NCBI RefSeq assembly: GCF_019737615.1
Contig: NZ_JAHKKS010000007.1
Coordinates: 157,650 to 221,649 of the forward strand
Length of the DNA stretch: 64,000 nucleotides
DNA from: Sphingobium xanthum
GTDB taxonomy: Bacteria > Pseudomonadota > Alphaproteobacteria > Sphingomonadales > Sphingomonadaceae
Direction of reading: 5' to 3'
Shown: positions 1 to 8,440 of the stretch, piece by piece
Layout of the letters: every line of letters begins with the position of its first letter
Position numbering within the stretch: the stretch's first letter is position 1
Position numbers and translations under genes: made by a program
Notes under the pieces: model-generated
What the model was told of the DNA's origin: nothing
What the model saw: the letters and a program-made list of their open reading frames with translations, nothing else
The model's database searches: none

Positions 1-965
1 CCGTGAAGGTGCAGATCATCCGCATCAATCGCGACACGCAGCGCATCAGCCTCGGCATGAAGCAGCTCGAGAGCGATCCGTGGGAAGGCGCTTCCGCCAA
101 GTATCCGGTCGGCGCGAAGCTCTCGGGCCGCGTGACGAACATCACCGAATATGGCGCATTCGTCGAGCTGGAGCCGGGTATCGAAGGTCTGGTCCACGTC
201 TCCGAGATGAGCTGGACCAAGAAGAACGTCCATCCGGGCAAGATCGTCTCCACCTCGCAGGAAGTGGACGTCATCGTGCTCGAGGTCGATGCCGACAAGC
301 GCCGCATCAGCCTGGGCCTCAAGCAAGCCATCTCCAATCCTTGGGACAGCTTCGCCGAGCGCCACCCGGTCGGCTCTACCGTCGAGGGCGAAGTCAAGAA
401 CGCGACCGAGTTCGGCCTGTTCATCGGCCTCGATGGCGATGTCGACGGCATGGTCCACATGTCGGATATCGCCTGGGGCATCTCGGGTGAGGATGCGCTC
501 AACCTGCATCGCAAGGGCGAAATGGTCACGGCCATCGTGCTCGACGTCGATGTCGAGAAGGAGCGCATCAGCCTCGGCATGAAGCAGCTCGAGAAGGGTG
601 CGCCCGCGGCCGGCGCAGGCCGTTCGGGCGGCGCGGGCGTGAACAAGAACGAGACGGTCACCGTCACCGTTCTCGAAGTTCGCGACGGCGGCCTCGAAGT
701 CCAGGCCGGCGATGACGGCGTGACCGGCTTCATCAAGCGCAGCGACCTCGGCCGCGACCGCGACGAGCAGCGCCCCGACCGCTTCCAGGTCGGTCAGAAG
801 TTCGACGCGCTGGTGATCGGTTTCGACCGCTCCAAGAAGCCGAACTTCTCGGTCAAGGCCCTGCAGATCGCCGAAGAGAAGGCGGCCGTCGCGCAATACG
901 GCTCGTCCGACAGCGGCGCGTCGCTTGGCGACATTCTGGGCGAGGCGCTCAAGGCCAAGAACTGA
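1..965 (+). CDS. rpsA: 30S ribosomal protein S1, C-terminal part (5' end outside window)
   Basis: S1 binds mRNA on the 30S subunit and helps start translation. The visible 320 residues hold consecutive S1 RNA-binding OB repeats at about 34-106 and 121-195, each with the GxVxxxxxFGxFVxL...GLVHxS pattern, followed by a more diverged repeat at about 217-295. Each repeat ends with a recurring RISLGxKQ signature. Full-length alphaproteobacterial S1 has about 560-570 residues, so the N-terminal repeats lie upstream of base 1. The frame is open at the left edge, so the first visible GTG is not the real start. ihfB follows on the same strand, a common alphaproteobacterial neighbourhood. Identification is near certain. 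Confidence 0.97.
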   Translation, partial: VKVQIIRINRDTQRISLGMKQLESDPWEGASAKYPVGAKLSGRVTNITEYGAFVELEPGIEGLVHVSEMSWTKKNVHPGKIVSTSQEVDVIVLEVDADKRRISLGLKQAISNPWDSFAERHPVGSTVEGEVKNATEFGLFIGLDGDVDGMVHMSDIAWGISGEDALNLHRKGEMVTAIVLDVDVEKERISLGMKQLEKGAPAAGAGRSGGAGVNKNETVTVTVLEVRDGGLEVQAGDDGVTGFIKRSDLGRDRDEQRPDRFQVGQKFDALVIGFDRSKKPNFSVKALQIAEEKAAVAQYGSSDSGASLGDILGEALKAKN

Positions 966-1005
966 TCGCTCTTGCAAGTCAAAAGCAACAGTTGACAAAA
1001 ATTTC

Positions 1006-1040
1006 CGGGCCGGTCGATCCAGTATCGATCGGCCCGTTTC
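1006..1040 (+). terminator. Terminator hairpin after rpsA
   Basis: Bases 1006-1018 (CGGGCCGGTCGAT) pair with 1024-1036 across a 5-nt loop, with one mismatch, and are followed by TTTC. The stem begins about 40 bases after the rpsA stop, so it probably ends the rpsA transcript and separates it from ihfB. The T-tract is short. Confidence 0.7.
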
Positions 1041-1185
1041 ATTATGCCCAGGCAGCGCGATTCCGCTTGATTTGGGCCTTGTCTGTGGCAAATCGCGTTA
1101 ATCACGAGAGCGTAAAATTTGGGGTAATCAGAGCGCTATCGTCGATAAAGGGGCAGGCTTCGGCCTTATCGGAAAGATCGAAGAG

Positions 1186-1467
1186 ATGATTCGTTCGCAG
1201 CTCGTGCAGAAACTCGCCATGCTTCATCCTGACCTGAGCGTTCAGGAGGTCGATCGCATCGTCGATATCGTGTTCGATTCCATCGGCGGCCGCCTGGCCG
1301 ACGGCGGCCGCGTCGAGCTTCGCGGTTTCGGCGCATTCACGACTCGTTCGCGCGGAGGCCGCACGGGCCGTAACCCGCGCACCGGCGCAGCAGTGGTCGT
1401 CCCGGCCAAGCGGGTGCCGCACTTCAAGCCCGGCAAGGAAATGCGGGTTCGTCTCAACGCGAGCTGA
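1186..1467 (+). CDS. ihfB: Integration host factor subunit beta
   Basis: A 93-residue HU/IHF-family DNA-bending protein. With IHF-alpha it forms the heterodimer that kinks DNA at specific sites in transcription, replication and recombination. The family signature GFGAF is at residues 48-52. The beta-arm tip RNPRTG, whose proline intercalates into DNA, is at 62-67. The length is normal for IHF-beta. The gene stands alone between the rpsA terminator and tRNA-Leu. HU itself is the alternative, but the N-terminal MIRSQLVQKLA and the linkage to rpsA favour IhfB. Confidence 0.95.
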   Translation: MIRSQLVQKLAMLHPDLSVQEVDRIVDIVFDSIGGRLADGGRVELRGFGAFTTRSRGGRTGRNPRTGAAVVVPAKRVPHFKPGKEMRVRLNAS

Positions 1468-1561
1468 GCGTGACGGGCGTGCGGGGTGCGCGCCTGTTGC
1501 CAAGGCTCTGGCACCGAACGAAACGCCATGGCATGGACCACTGGCGTGGTTCGGCGCGCAT

Positions 1562-1647
1562 GCGGACGTGGCGAAATCGGTAGACGCAGCAGACTTAAAA
1601 TCTGCTTCTCCCTGAGAGTGCGGGTTCAAGTCCCGCCGTCCGCACCA
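1562..1647 (+). tRNA. tRNA-Leu(UAA)
   Basis: The acceptor stem GCGGACG (1562-1568) pairs with CGTCCGC and ends in an encoded CCA (1645-1647). The anticodon stem GCAGA/TCTGC (1589-1593, 1601-1605) encloses the loop CTTAAAA with anticodon TAA at 1596-1598. A long variable arm follows (class II), and then a T-arm with GGGTTCAAGTCCC. All of this fits leucine tRNA reading UUA/UUG. The next gene starts only a few tens of bases downstream. Confidence 0.97.
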
Positions 1648-1673
1648 GCTATCCGATGGAGATCGCGGACGAC

Positions 1674-3146
1674 ATGGGCACCCGGCCCCGCAAATCGAGC
1701 AAGCCGCGTTGGGCAGGGCTGACCGCCGCTCTGCTCATGCTGTCAGGATGCAATGTCGGGCAGGATGACGGCCCCATCGAGGTCGATGTCATCGGCCAGG
1801 CCGAACAGGCCGCCAATCCCCTGCGCGACAGCAATCCGCCGGCGGCCAAGGCCGTCCTGGGTGCGACAGCGCAAGGTCTTCTGAGCTATGACGCGCGCGG
1901 CGAGGTCGTGGACGCGCTGGCCGAAAGCTGGATCGTCGCCGACGAGGGCCAGAGCTACATCTTCCGGCTCAAGCGCCTGACCTGGCCGAACGGCGAAACG
2001 GTCAAGGCAGAAGAGGTCGCGAGGCTTCTGCGCGAGCGAATGCGCGCAAATCCGCTTTCCATGGCCGGGCTCAAGCCTGACGTGCGCGCAATGACCGACC
2101 GGGTGATCGAGATCCGGCTCCGCGCGGCCTTGCCCGCCTTCCTGCAATTGCTGGCACAGCCCCAATTCGGCATCCTGACCCGCGCGGGCGGGACCGGACC
2201 TTTTCGCCAGGCGCGCTATGGTGATGTCCTGATGCTGACTCCCGTTCCTCGTTCGACAGTCCCTGTCGAGGAGCAGGAGGTTGTGGCCGGGGAGCAGCGC
2301 GCGCTGCGCGCCAGCAGGGCGTCGCTGGCCCTCGTCCGCTTCAAGCAAGGCGATGCCGATCTCGTGATCGGGGGGCGTTTCCCCCACCTTCCGCTGATCG
2401 GCGCAGTGGGCATCGAAGCGAATGCCGTGCGTGTCGATCCAGTCGCAGGGCTTCTCGGACTGGGCATTACCGGGACTTCGGATTTCCTCGATGACGTGTC
2501 GGTCCGCGATGCACTGGCGCGCGTGATCGATCGCGCGGCGCTCGCGGAAACATGGAATGTGCAGGGCTGGCGGACAGCCGAATATCCCCTGCCCGCGCCG
2601 CTCGGGATCAATCGCCAGCCGAGCGCTCCGGCCTGGACGGGGCGGCCGATCACGGAACGTATCGAGTCCGCGCGCGACGTGATCGCGCGGTGGCGCGCGG
2701 CGAATGGCGAGCCGCCGATGCTACGGATCGCCTTGCCGGAAGGACCAGGTGCCTCCTTGTTGTTCATCCGTCTTGCGCAGGATTTCGGCCAGCTTGGACT
2801 GCGCGTGGACCGGGTCGCGCAACGCGAGCGGGCCGATCTGGTCCTGATCGACGAAGTCGCCCCGTTCGATAGCGCGCTCTGGTATCTGAGCCGTCTTGAC
2901 TGCGCGGCCGGCTTGCGCTGCGATCCCGAGGCATCCGCTTTGCTTGCCGAAGCCCGGCAGGCGGGCGATCCGGCCATTCAGGCCGAACGCCTGACGGAAG
3001 CGGAAGGTCGCGTCGTGGCGCATGTCGGCTATATTCCGCTCGGCCAGCCCATTCGCTGGGCCTTGGCGGACCGGCGCCTGACTGGCCTGCAGCTTTCGCC
3101 ACGGGGCATCCATCCATTGAACAGGCTCATCGCCATTCCCAACTAG
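1674..3146 (+). CDS. Solute-binding lipoprotein, ABC peptide-binding (SBP_bac_5) type
   Basis: About 490 residues. A basic N-terminus and short hydrophobic stretch lead to a lipobox LSGC (Cys about residue 26), so the product is probably a periplasm-facing lipoprotein. The body resembles extracellular solute-binding family 5 (oligopeptide/dipeptide binders), with the typical early segment around LLSYDARGEVVDALAESW. No ABC permease or ATPase gene is adjacent, so this is an orphan binding protein whose ligand cannot be read from the sequence. I prefer the ATG at 1674 because it gives a normal lipoprotein signal. An in-frame ATG at 1656 lies only 8 bases after the tRNA. No independent promoter is obvious, so it may be read through from the tRNA. 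Confidence 0.75.
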   Translation: MGTRPRKSSKPRWAGLTAALLMLSGCNVGQDDGPIEVDVIGQAEQAANPLRDSNPPAAKAVLGATAQGLLSYDARGEVVDALAESWIVADEGQSYIFRLKRLTWPNGETVKAEEVARLLRERMRANPLSMAGLKPDVRAMTDRVIEIRLRAALPAFLQLLAQPQFGILTRAGGTGPFRQARYGDVLMLTPVPRSTVPVEEQEVVAGEQRALRASRASLALVRFKQGDADLVIGGRFPHLPLIGAVGIEANAVRVDPVAGLLGLGITGTSDFLDDVSVRDALARVIDRAALAETWNVQGWRTAEYPLPAPLGINRQPSAPAWTGRPITERIESARDVIARWRAANGEPPMLRIALPEGPGASLLFIRLAQDFGQLGLRVDRVAQRERADLVLIDEVAPFDSALWYLSRLDCAAGLRCDPEASALLAEARQAGDPAIQAERLTEAEGRVVAHVGYIPLGQPIRWALADRRLTGLQLSPRGIHPLNRLIAIPN

Positions 3147-3194
3147 GGAGAGGCCGGGCGGATTGCCGGCGTCGAAGAAGGATCGCTTTTGCCG

Positions 3195-3629
3195 ATGGCA
3201 GGCCAGAACAACCCGCGTTTCGATGAGATGATGGCACAGCTCGATCGCATGCCTGGCATGGGCCGCGATCCGCAGTCCGTGCGCCAACGTGTCGAGATGA
3301 TGGAGCATATGCTCGAAAATGCGTTCGTTGTGCCCGGTACGCGCTTCCGCGTCGGTCTGGATGCCGTTCTGGGCGTCTTGCCGGTGCTGGGCGACCTGAT
3401 ATCGGCGGCGATGGGCGCGTGGATCGTCTGGGAGGCGCGCAATCTCGGCATGTCGCGCTGGCAATTGCTGCGGATGAGCGCGAATGTCGGCATCGACACC
3501 GCGATCGGTGCCATCCCGCTGGTCGGCGACGCCTTTGATCTCGTCTTCCGATCGAACAGCCGCAATCTGCGGATCATCCGCAAGCATCTCGACCGCCATC
3601 ATCCGCAGACGGCGATCATCGACGGCTGA
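3195..3629 (+). CDS. DUF4112 domain membrane protein
   Basis: A small protein of about 144 residues that matches the DUF4112 pattern: a helical N-terminus, FRVGLDAVLGVLPVLGDLI, a hydrophobic segment, then a second related motif, DTAIGAIPLVGDAFDLVF. The two internally similar hydrophobic stretches with a conserved GxxPxxGD suggest a membrane hairpin. No function is established for the family. A TTG two codons upstream (3189) is better spaced from AAGGA, so the start could be there. It follows the lipoprotein gene by about 50 bases on the same strand. Confidence 0.75.
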   Translation: MAGQNNPRFDEMMAQLDRMPGMGRDPQSVRQRVEMMEHMLENAFVVPGTRFRVGLDAVLGVLPVLGDLISAAMGAWIVWEARNLGMSRWQLLRMSANVGIDTAIGAIPLVGDAFDLVFRSNSRNLRIIRKHLDRHHPQTAIIDG

Positions 3630-3631
3630 GA

Positions 3632-4336
3632 TCAGAGGCGGATGCGGATCGCTCTGGTCGGCGACGGGGCCGGCCGATCGTCCGCCCCACAGACCGCGAA
3701 GCGCTGACGACGGTCGAGGCAGATCTGAACTTCCTCCAGCCAGCCATCCCGCGTTGTCCGTATCTTGATGCTGCGCGCGGACAATGCGCGTCCATTGGCC
3801 GAAACCATGGCTGCCGTCAGGCTGCCGACGGTAAGACCATCGCGGCGTGCGAGCGCCAGCGTGTCCGGAAACCGCAACCGGCCGTAGGCGGCCCGCGCCT
3901 GATCGAAATAGGCCTCCGGCTTCCGCGCCATGCAAGTACCGTGCTTCGCCCATTCATGCTGCATAAGGTTCGCAGACGGTGTCGCGCACAAATTGCTGCG
4001 CAGCACGGCCGCGGAAAGCGGTGCTGCCGGCCTACAATATTGCGGCCAGCTACCGTTGCGGCCTTGTGGCCAGAGGCCGTGAAGAATGAACCCAAAACGA
4101 TTGTTTTCACATTGGAAACGATCGGGATTTCGGGCGCGGGCACAATGCTGCGGCGACCAGCTGAGCGCGAGAATATAGCCATCGATGGGAACGATCCGCC
4201 GCGCAGCATCGGGCCGCGCATTGCCGTTCAAGGTGGGCAATCGGTCGGGCAATTGACAGGCCGTGAGTTGCGCTTGAGCAGGCGTCGCCGTCAGCAGCGC
4301 AACGGCGAGGAGCGCGCGCAGCCGCACGTCATTCAT
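3632..4336 (-). CDS. Ribonuclease T2 family protein, secreted
   Basis: About 234 residues with a cleavable signal peptide (hydrophobic core, cleavage near AQA, about residue 22). Both catalytic signatures of RNase T2 are present: CAS I as FILHGLWPQ (about 83-91) and CAS II as HEWAKHGTC (about 127-135), giving the histidines and glutamate for 2',3'-cyclic phosphate-forming RNA cleavage. Several cysteines fit disulfides in a periplasmic or extracellular enzyme. The ATG at 4336 overlaps the nadC stop, so translation is probably coupled. Four further in-frame codons upstream are an alternative start. A role in scavenging exogenous RNA is inference. Confidence 0.9.
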   Translation of the reverse strand: MNDVRLRALLAVALLTATPAQAQLTACQLPDRLPTLNGNARPDAARRIVPIDGYILALSWSPQHCARARNPDRFQCENNRFGFILHGLWPQGRNGSWPQYCRPAAPLSAAVLRSNLCATPSANLMQHEWAKHGTCMARKPEAYFDQARAAYGRLRFPDTLALARRDGLTVGSLTAAMVSANGRALSARSIKIRTTRDGWLEEVQICLDRRQRFAVCGADDRPAPSPTRAIRIRL

Positions 4337-5201
4337 GCGTGAAATCAAGCCCGATATCTGCCGCTGGCGCCGACTGCGTCAGCCGCCCGACACTGATATA
4401 GTCCACCCCGGTTTCGGCCACGGCGCGGATCGTATCGAGTCGAATGCCGCCTGAAGCTTCGGTCGGCACCCGCTTGCCGACCAGCGTGACGGCGCCGCGC
4501 AGCACCTCGGGCGTCATATTGTCGAGCAGCAGATGCGTCGCGCCTGCCGCGATCGCCGGCTCGATTTGATCGACCCGGTCGACCTCGACGATGATGCGGG
4601 CAATGCCTGCCGCTCTTGCAGCACCCACTGCCTGGCCGATCGATCCGGCAACCGCGATATGATTGTCCTTGATCATGGCCGCATCCCAGAGACCCATGCG
4701 GTGGTTCTGCGCGCCGCCCATGCGCGTCGCATATTTTTCAAGCACACGCAGGCCGGGGATGGTTTTGCGCGTATCGAGCAAGATCGCGCCCGTACCGGCG
4801 ATCTTGTCGACATAGCTGCGCGTCATCATCGCGATTCCCGAGAGATGCTGCACCGTGTTGAGCGCCGATCGCTCTGCCGTCAGCATGGCGCGGGCCTGGC
4901 CACGCAGGCGCATCAGATCGGTCCCGGCGGGGACCTGATCGCCTTCGCTCACCAGCACATCGATCTTCACATCTGGATCGAGCGCCCGGAAGAACGCCTC
5001 GGCAATCGGCAGGCCCGCGACCGTGACGGCATCCCGGCTGTCCATCACGCCGGTGAAGAGCGCGCTCGCCGGGATCACGCTTTCCGACGTTACATCGCGG
5101 CCGCCATCGCCCAGCGGTCCGCCAAGATCCTCCGCCAGCGTCGATGCGACGAAGGCATCGAGATCGAAGCCCTCCAGCGAGAACGGCGCGGTCACAATCA
5201 C
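4329..5201 (-). CDS. nadC: Nicotinate-nucleotide pyrophosphorylase (carboxylating)
   Basis: Converts quinolinate and PRPP to nicotinate mononucleotide, the third step of de novo NAD synthesis. The 290-residue length is normal. Recognisable family segments include LDTRKTIPGLRVLEKYA, GGAQNHRMGLWDAAMIKDNH and the C-terminal ASGGIRLDTIRAVAETGVDYISVG phosphate-binding barrel end. It starts with GTG overlapping the stop of the peptidase gene upstream (GTGA) and has a GGAGGG just before it. nadA lies further upstream on the same strand, with the peptidase gene between. nadB is not in this window. Confidence 0.96.
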   Translation of the reverse strand: MIVTAPFSLEGFDLDAFVASTLAEDLGGPLGDGGRDVTSESVIPASALFTGVMDSRDAVTVAGLPIAEAFFRALDPDVKIDVLVSEGDQVPAGTDLMRLRGQARAMLTAERSALNTVQHLSGIAMMTRSYVDKIAGTGAILLDTRKTIPGLRVLEKYATRMGGAQNHRMGLWDAAMIKDNHIAVAGSIGQAVGAARAAGIARIIVEVDRVDQIEPAIAAGATHLLLDNMTPEVLRGAVTLVGKRVPTEASGGIRLDTIRAVAETGVDYISVGRLTQSAPAADIGLDFTHE

Positions 5202-7333
5202 TTGCCCTCCCCCATCAGTTCGCGCTTCAGGAAGGCCTGCAGCATTGCCGCGCGGACGGCATCCTCCGCATGATCGGCGCCGACCGAGTGGCCGCCTTCC
5301 ATATATTCGTGATAATAGACGGTCTGGCCGTAGTCCTTGAGCTTCGCCGCCAGCTTGCGGGCATGGCCGGGATGCACGCGGTCATCCTTGGTCGAGAGGT
5401 AGAAGAAGACCGGCGGGTAATGCACGCCCTTCTTCACATTCTGATAGGGCGAATAGAGCTTCATGAACGCCCAGTCGGCGGGCACGTCCGGATCGCCATA
5501 TTCGGCCATCCAGGAGGCACCCGCGAGCAGCTTGGAATAACGCTTCATGTCATGCAGCGGCGATCCGGAGATGACCGCGCCATAGAGATCGGGGCGCTGC
5601 GTCATCGCCGCGCCTACCAGAACGCCGCCATTGGAGCGGCCGGAAATGCCGATCTTGCCCTTGATACTGATCCCCGCCTTGATGAGATCCTCGGCCACGG
5701 CATGAAGATCGTCGAAGCTGTTCTGCCGCTTCTCGCGCAGCGCCGCCTCATGCCAGGCTGGGCCGTACTCTCCGCCGCCGCGGATATTGGCCAACACATA
5801 GGCGCCGCCATCCTCGACCCAGAACAGGCCCATGGGACCGGCGCGATAAGGCTGTCCGGTCATATAGCCCGGCGTCTGCGCCGCGCGGAAACCGCCATAA
5901 GCGTGGATGATCGCGGGCACTGCTCCGGTGACACTCTTCTTGCGCACCAGGAAATAGGGCACGCGGGTGCCGTCCTTCGAGATCGCGAAACGCTGTTCGA
6001 CCTTGAACTGGCTGGCATCGAAGCGTGCGGGCAGGCTCTGGACCTTGCTCGGCGTGCCGTTGGCAGACACCGCCATCAGCGCCGGGGGCTCCAGCATCGT
6101 CTCGACGGTGGCGAAGGCGACGTCCTGCTTCCCCGCGCCGCCCAGCAAATGAACGGTGGCATTAGGCGCCAGCGCCACGGCCCTGTTCGACCAACTGCCT
6201 TTTGCGTCACGCCGCAGGGCGAGCAGCTTGCCCGATACGTCGTCCAGCACCTTCACCCACAGGACATTATCGGTGGCGCTCACATCCTCGATCGCCTGGC
6301 TCTTCGAGGGCGTGAAGACGGGTTCGGGCTGCACCGTTTTCCCGGCCGCGATATCGGGCAGCGAATAGGAGACGAGAGACCCTGCCGGGACGCTGCCGAG
6401 CGCCTTGTTGAGGAAGACGATCATGCGACCGCCGATCACGTCTCGCATGTCGGCGCTCTCGGGCACCGGTGTGCGCACGAAACGGCCGTCGGCAGCGCGC
6501 AGATACTTCTCGCTATTGTAGAAATCGGTGGCGCGATAGGCGAACACCCAGCGCCGGTCGCCATCCTGCGTCCCGCCGCCTTGCACACTCACATCCTCGG
6601 CCTTGCCTTCCAGCACCGTCTTCGCCGCCGAAAGCAGCGTGCCGCGCGTCCATTGCTTGAGGATGCGCGCATAGCCGGAACTGGTCATCGAGCCGGCGCC
6701 GTAATCCGTCCCGACGAGCAGCGTGTTCGCGTCGATCCAGGCGACGTTGCTCTTGGCCTCGGGGACGACAAAGCCGTCCGTCACGAAGCTGCGGCTGTCC
6801 ATGTCCCACTCGCGCACGACATCCGCATCGGTGCCGCCCGGCGACACGGAAATGAGGCAGCGCTTGTACGACGGCGCAAGGCAATCGGCACCATGCCAGA
6901 CCCAGCTCTTGCCCTCGGTCTTGCCGAGCGCATCGACGTCGATCAGCGTCGTCCAGACCGGCTTTCCGGCCAGATAGGCATCGAGCGGCGTGGAGCGCCA
7001 GAGGCCGCGCGGATTCTTCGCGTCGCGCCAGAGATTGACCACGCGGTCGCCCATGACCTCGTCCGGCGTCGCGATCTGCGCCTCATCGTCGAGAATGGCG
7101 CGAGCCCGGGCGCGGTCCTGTTCGAAATCCGGCATGGCGCGGATGATCTTGTCGGTTTCCGCATTCCAGCTCTGCACTTGCGCGAGCGCCTTCGGCCCTT
7201 CGATCTCTTCCAGCCAGAGGAAGGGATCGTCCTTGTCGTCCGAGGTCTGGGCGACGAGCGCGGTGCCGGCGACGCCAAGCGCGACAGCAACGAAAGCGAA
7301 GCGCACGACTCCGCCGGAAATGATCTTCTTCAT
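5198..7333 (-). CDS. Prolyl oligopeptidase family serine peptidase (S9), exported
   Basis: 711 residues with an N-terminal signal peptide (MKKIISGGVV start, hydrophobic to about residue 28). The N-terminal half fits the beta-propeller domain of prolyl oligopeptidases (FLWLEEIEGPKAL opening). The C-terminal half is the alpha/beta hydrolase with nucleophile motif GISGRSNGG and later acid and histidine segments STKDDRVHPGHA and GGHSVGAD, giving a complete Ser-Asp-His triad. It is expected to cut short proline-containing peptides in the periplasm. It sits between nadA and nadC and overlaps nadC, so it is probably cotranscribed with NAD synthesis genes, although no biochemical link is obvious. Confidence 0.9.
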   Translation of the reverse strand: MKKIISGGVVRFAFVAVALGVAGTALVAQTSDDKDDPFLWLEEIEGPKALAQVQSWNAETDKIIRAMPDFEQDRARARAILDDEAQIATPDEVMGDRVVNLWRDAKNPRGLWRSTPLDAYLAGKPVWTTLIDVDALGKTEGKSWVWHGADCLAPSYKRCLISVSPGGTDADVVREWDMDSRSFVTDGFVVPEAKSNVAWIDANTLLVGTDYGAGSMTSSGYARILKQWTRGTLLSAAKTVLEGKAEDVSVQGGGTQDGDRRWVFAYRATDFYNSEKYLRAADGRFVRTPVPESADMRDVIGGRMIVFLNKALGSVPAGSLVSYSLPDIAAGKTVQPEPVFTPSKSQAIEDVSATDNVLWVKVLDDVSGKLLALRRDAKGSWSNRAVALAPNATVHLLGGAGKQDVAFATVETMLEPPALMAVSANGTPSKVQSLPARFDASQFKVEQRFAISKDGTRVPYFLVRKKSVTGAVPAIIHAYGGFRAAQTPGYMTGQPYRAGPMGLFWVEDGGAYVLANIRGGGEYGPAWHEAALREKRQNSFDDLHAVAEDLIKAGISIKGKIGISGRSNGGVLVGAAMTQRPDLYGAVISGSPLHDMKRYSKLLAGASWMAEYGDPDVPADWAFMKLYSPYQNVKKGVHYPPVFFYLSTKDDRVHPGHARKLAAKLKDYGQTVYYHEYMEGGHSVGADHAEDAVRAAMLQAFLKRELMGEGK

Positions 7334-7389
7334 GGCCTTGGCCTAGCTGGCCGGAAAGCCCGCTTCAACCGGGGCGATGAGGCGAGCGC

Positions 7390-8388
7390 TTAGGGACGCG
7401 CCCCGACATCGCCTTTGCCGACCGTTCCGCTGGCCATGTCGAGCATGCGCTGGAGGCTGCGATGGGCGGCGACACGCAGGTCCTCGTCCATCTCGATGCG
7501 CGGCTGCAGGTCACGCAGGGAGAGGTACAGCTTCTCCATCGTGTTGAGCGCCATATAGGGGCAGACATTGCAGTTGCAGTTGCCGTCCGCGCCGGGCGCG
7601 CCGATGAACTGCTTCTCCGGCACCGCCTTTTCCATCTGGTGGATGATGTGCGGCTCGGTCGCGACGATCAGCGTGTCGCTGCTCATTGTCTTGGCGAACT
7701 GGAGGATGCCGCTGGTCGAGCCGACATAATCGGCATGATCGACGATATAGGGCGGGCATTCCGGATGCGCGGCGATAGGCGCGCCGGGATGCTGCGCCTT
7801 GAGCTTGATGAGCTCGGTTTCGCTGAAGCTCTCATGCACGATGCAGACGCCTGGCCAGAGCAACATCTCGCGCCCGAATTTGCGCGCCAGATAGCCGCCC
7901 AGATGCTTGTCAGGGCCGAAGATGATCTTCTGATCGGCAGGAAGCTGGCTGATGATCGTTTCGGCCGACGAGCTGGTGACGATGATGTCGCTGAGCGCCT
8001 TCACCTCGGCCGAGCAATTGATGTAGCTGAGCGCGATATGATCCGGGTGCGCCTCGCGGAACGCCTTGAACTGCGCGGGCGGGCAGCTGTCCTCGAGGCT
8101 GCAGCCGGCATCCATATCGGGCAGCACAACTATCTTCTCGGGCGAAAGGATTTTCGCCGTCTCGGCCATGAAGCGCACGCCGCAGAAGGCGATCACATCG
8201 GCATCGGTCTCGGCCGCCTTGCGCGAAAGCTCGAGGCTGTCGCCCACGAAATCGGCGAGGTCCTGAATCTGCGGCTTCTGGTAATAATGCGCGAGGATGA
8301 CCGCGTTGCGCTCCTTGCGCAGCCGGTTGATCTCGGCGAGCGGGTCCAGCCCCGCAAGGCTCCCGCCAATCCCGCCACGTGCATCCAT
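7390..8388 (-). CDS. nadA: Quinolinate synthase
   Basis: Condenses iminoaspartate with dihydroxyacetone phosphate to quinolinate using a [4Fe-4S] cluster. The 332 residues include AHYYQKPQIQDLADFVGDSL near the N-terminus, MDAGCSLED, HPECPP and GNCNCNVCPYM. The likely cluster cysteines are about C96, C211 and C276. The ATG at 8388 has GGGAG 8 bases upstream, and a GTG one codon earlier is possible. The gene is followed after about 56 bases by the S9 peptidase and then nadC, all on the minus strand. The aspartate oxidase gene nadB is not nearby. Confidence 0.97.
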   Translation of the reverse strand: MDARGGIGGSLAGLDPLAEINRLRKERNAVILAHYYQKPQIQDLADFVGDSLELSRKAAETDADVIAFCGVRFMAETAKILSPEKIVVLPDMDAGCSLEDSCPPAQFKAFREAHPDHIALSYINCSAEVKALSDIIVTSSSAETIISQLPADQKIIFGPDKHLGGYLARKFGREMLLWPGVCIVHESFSETELIKLKAQHPGAPIAAHPECPPYIVDHADYVGSTSGILQFAKTMSSDTLIVATEPHIIHQMEKAVPEKQFIGAPGADGNCNCNVCPYMALNTMEKLYLSLRDLQPRIEMDEDLRVAAHRSLQRMLDMASGTVGKGDVGARP

Positions 8389-8440
8389 CACCGAATCTCC
8401 CGTCTCTATGCCGGGGAGATGGCCCTAGAGGGGCGTCCGA

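Noticed and set aside
5144..7393. 749-codon plus-strand frame
   Set aside because: Mirror of the S9 peptidase and nadC genes, with a His/Arg/Gly-rich composition typical of a shadow frame.
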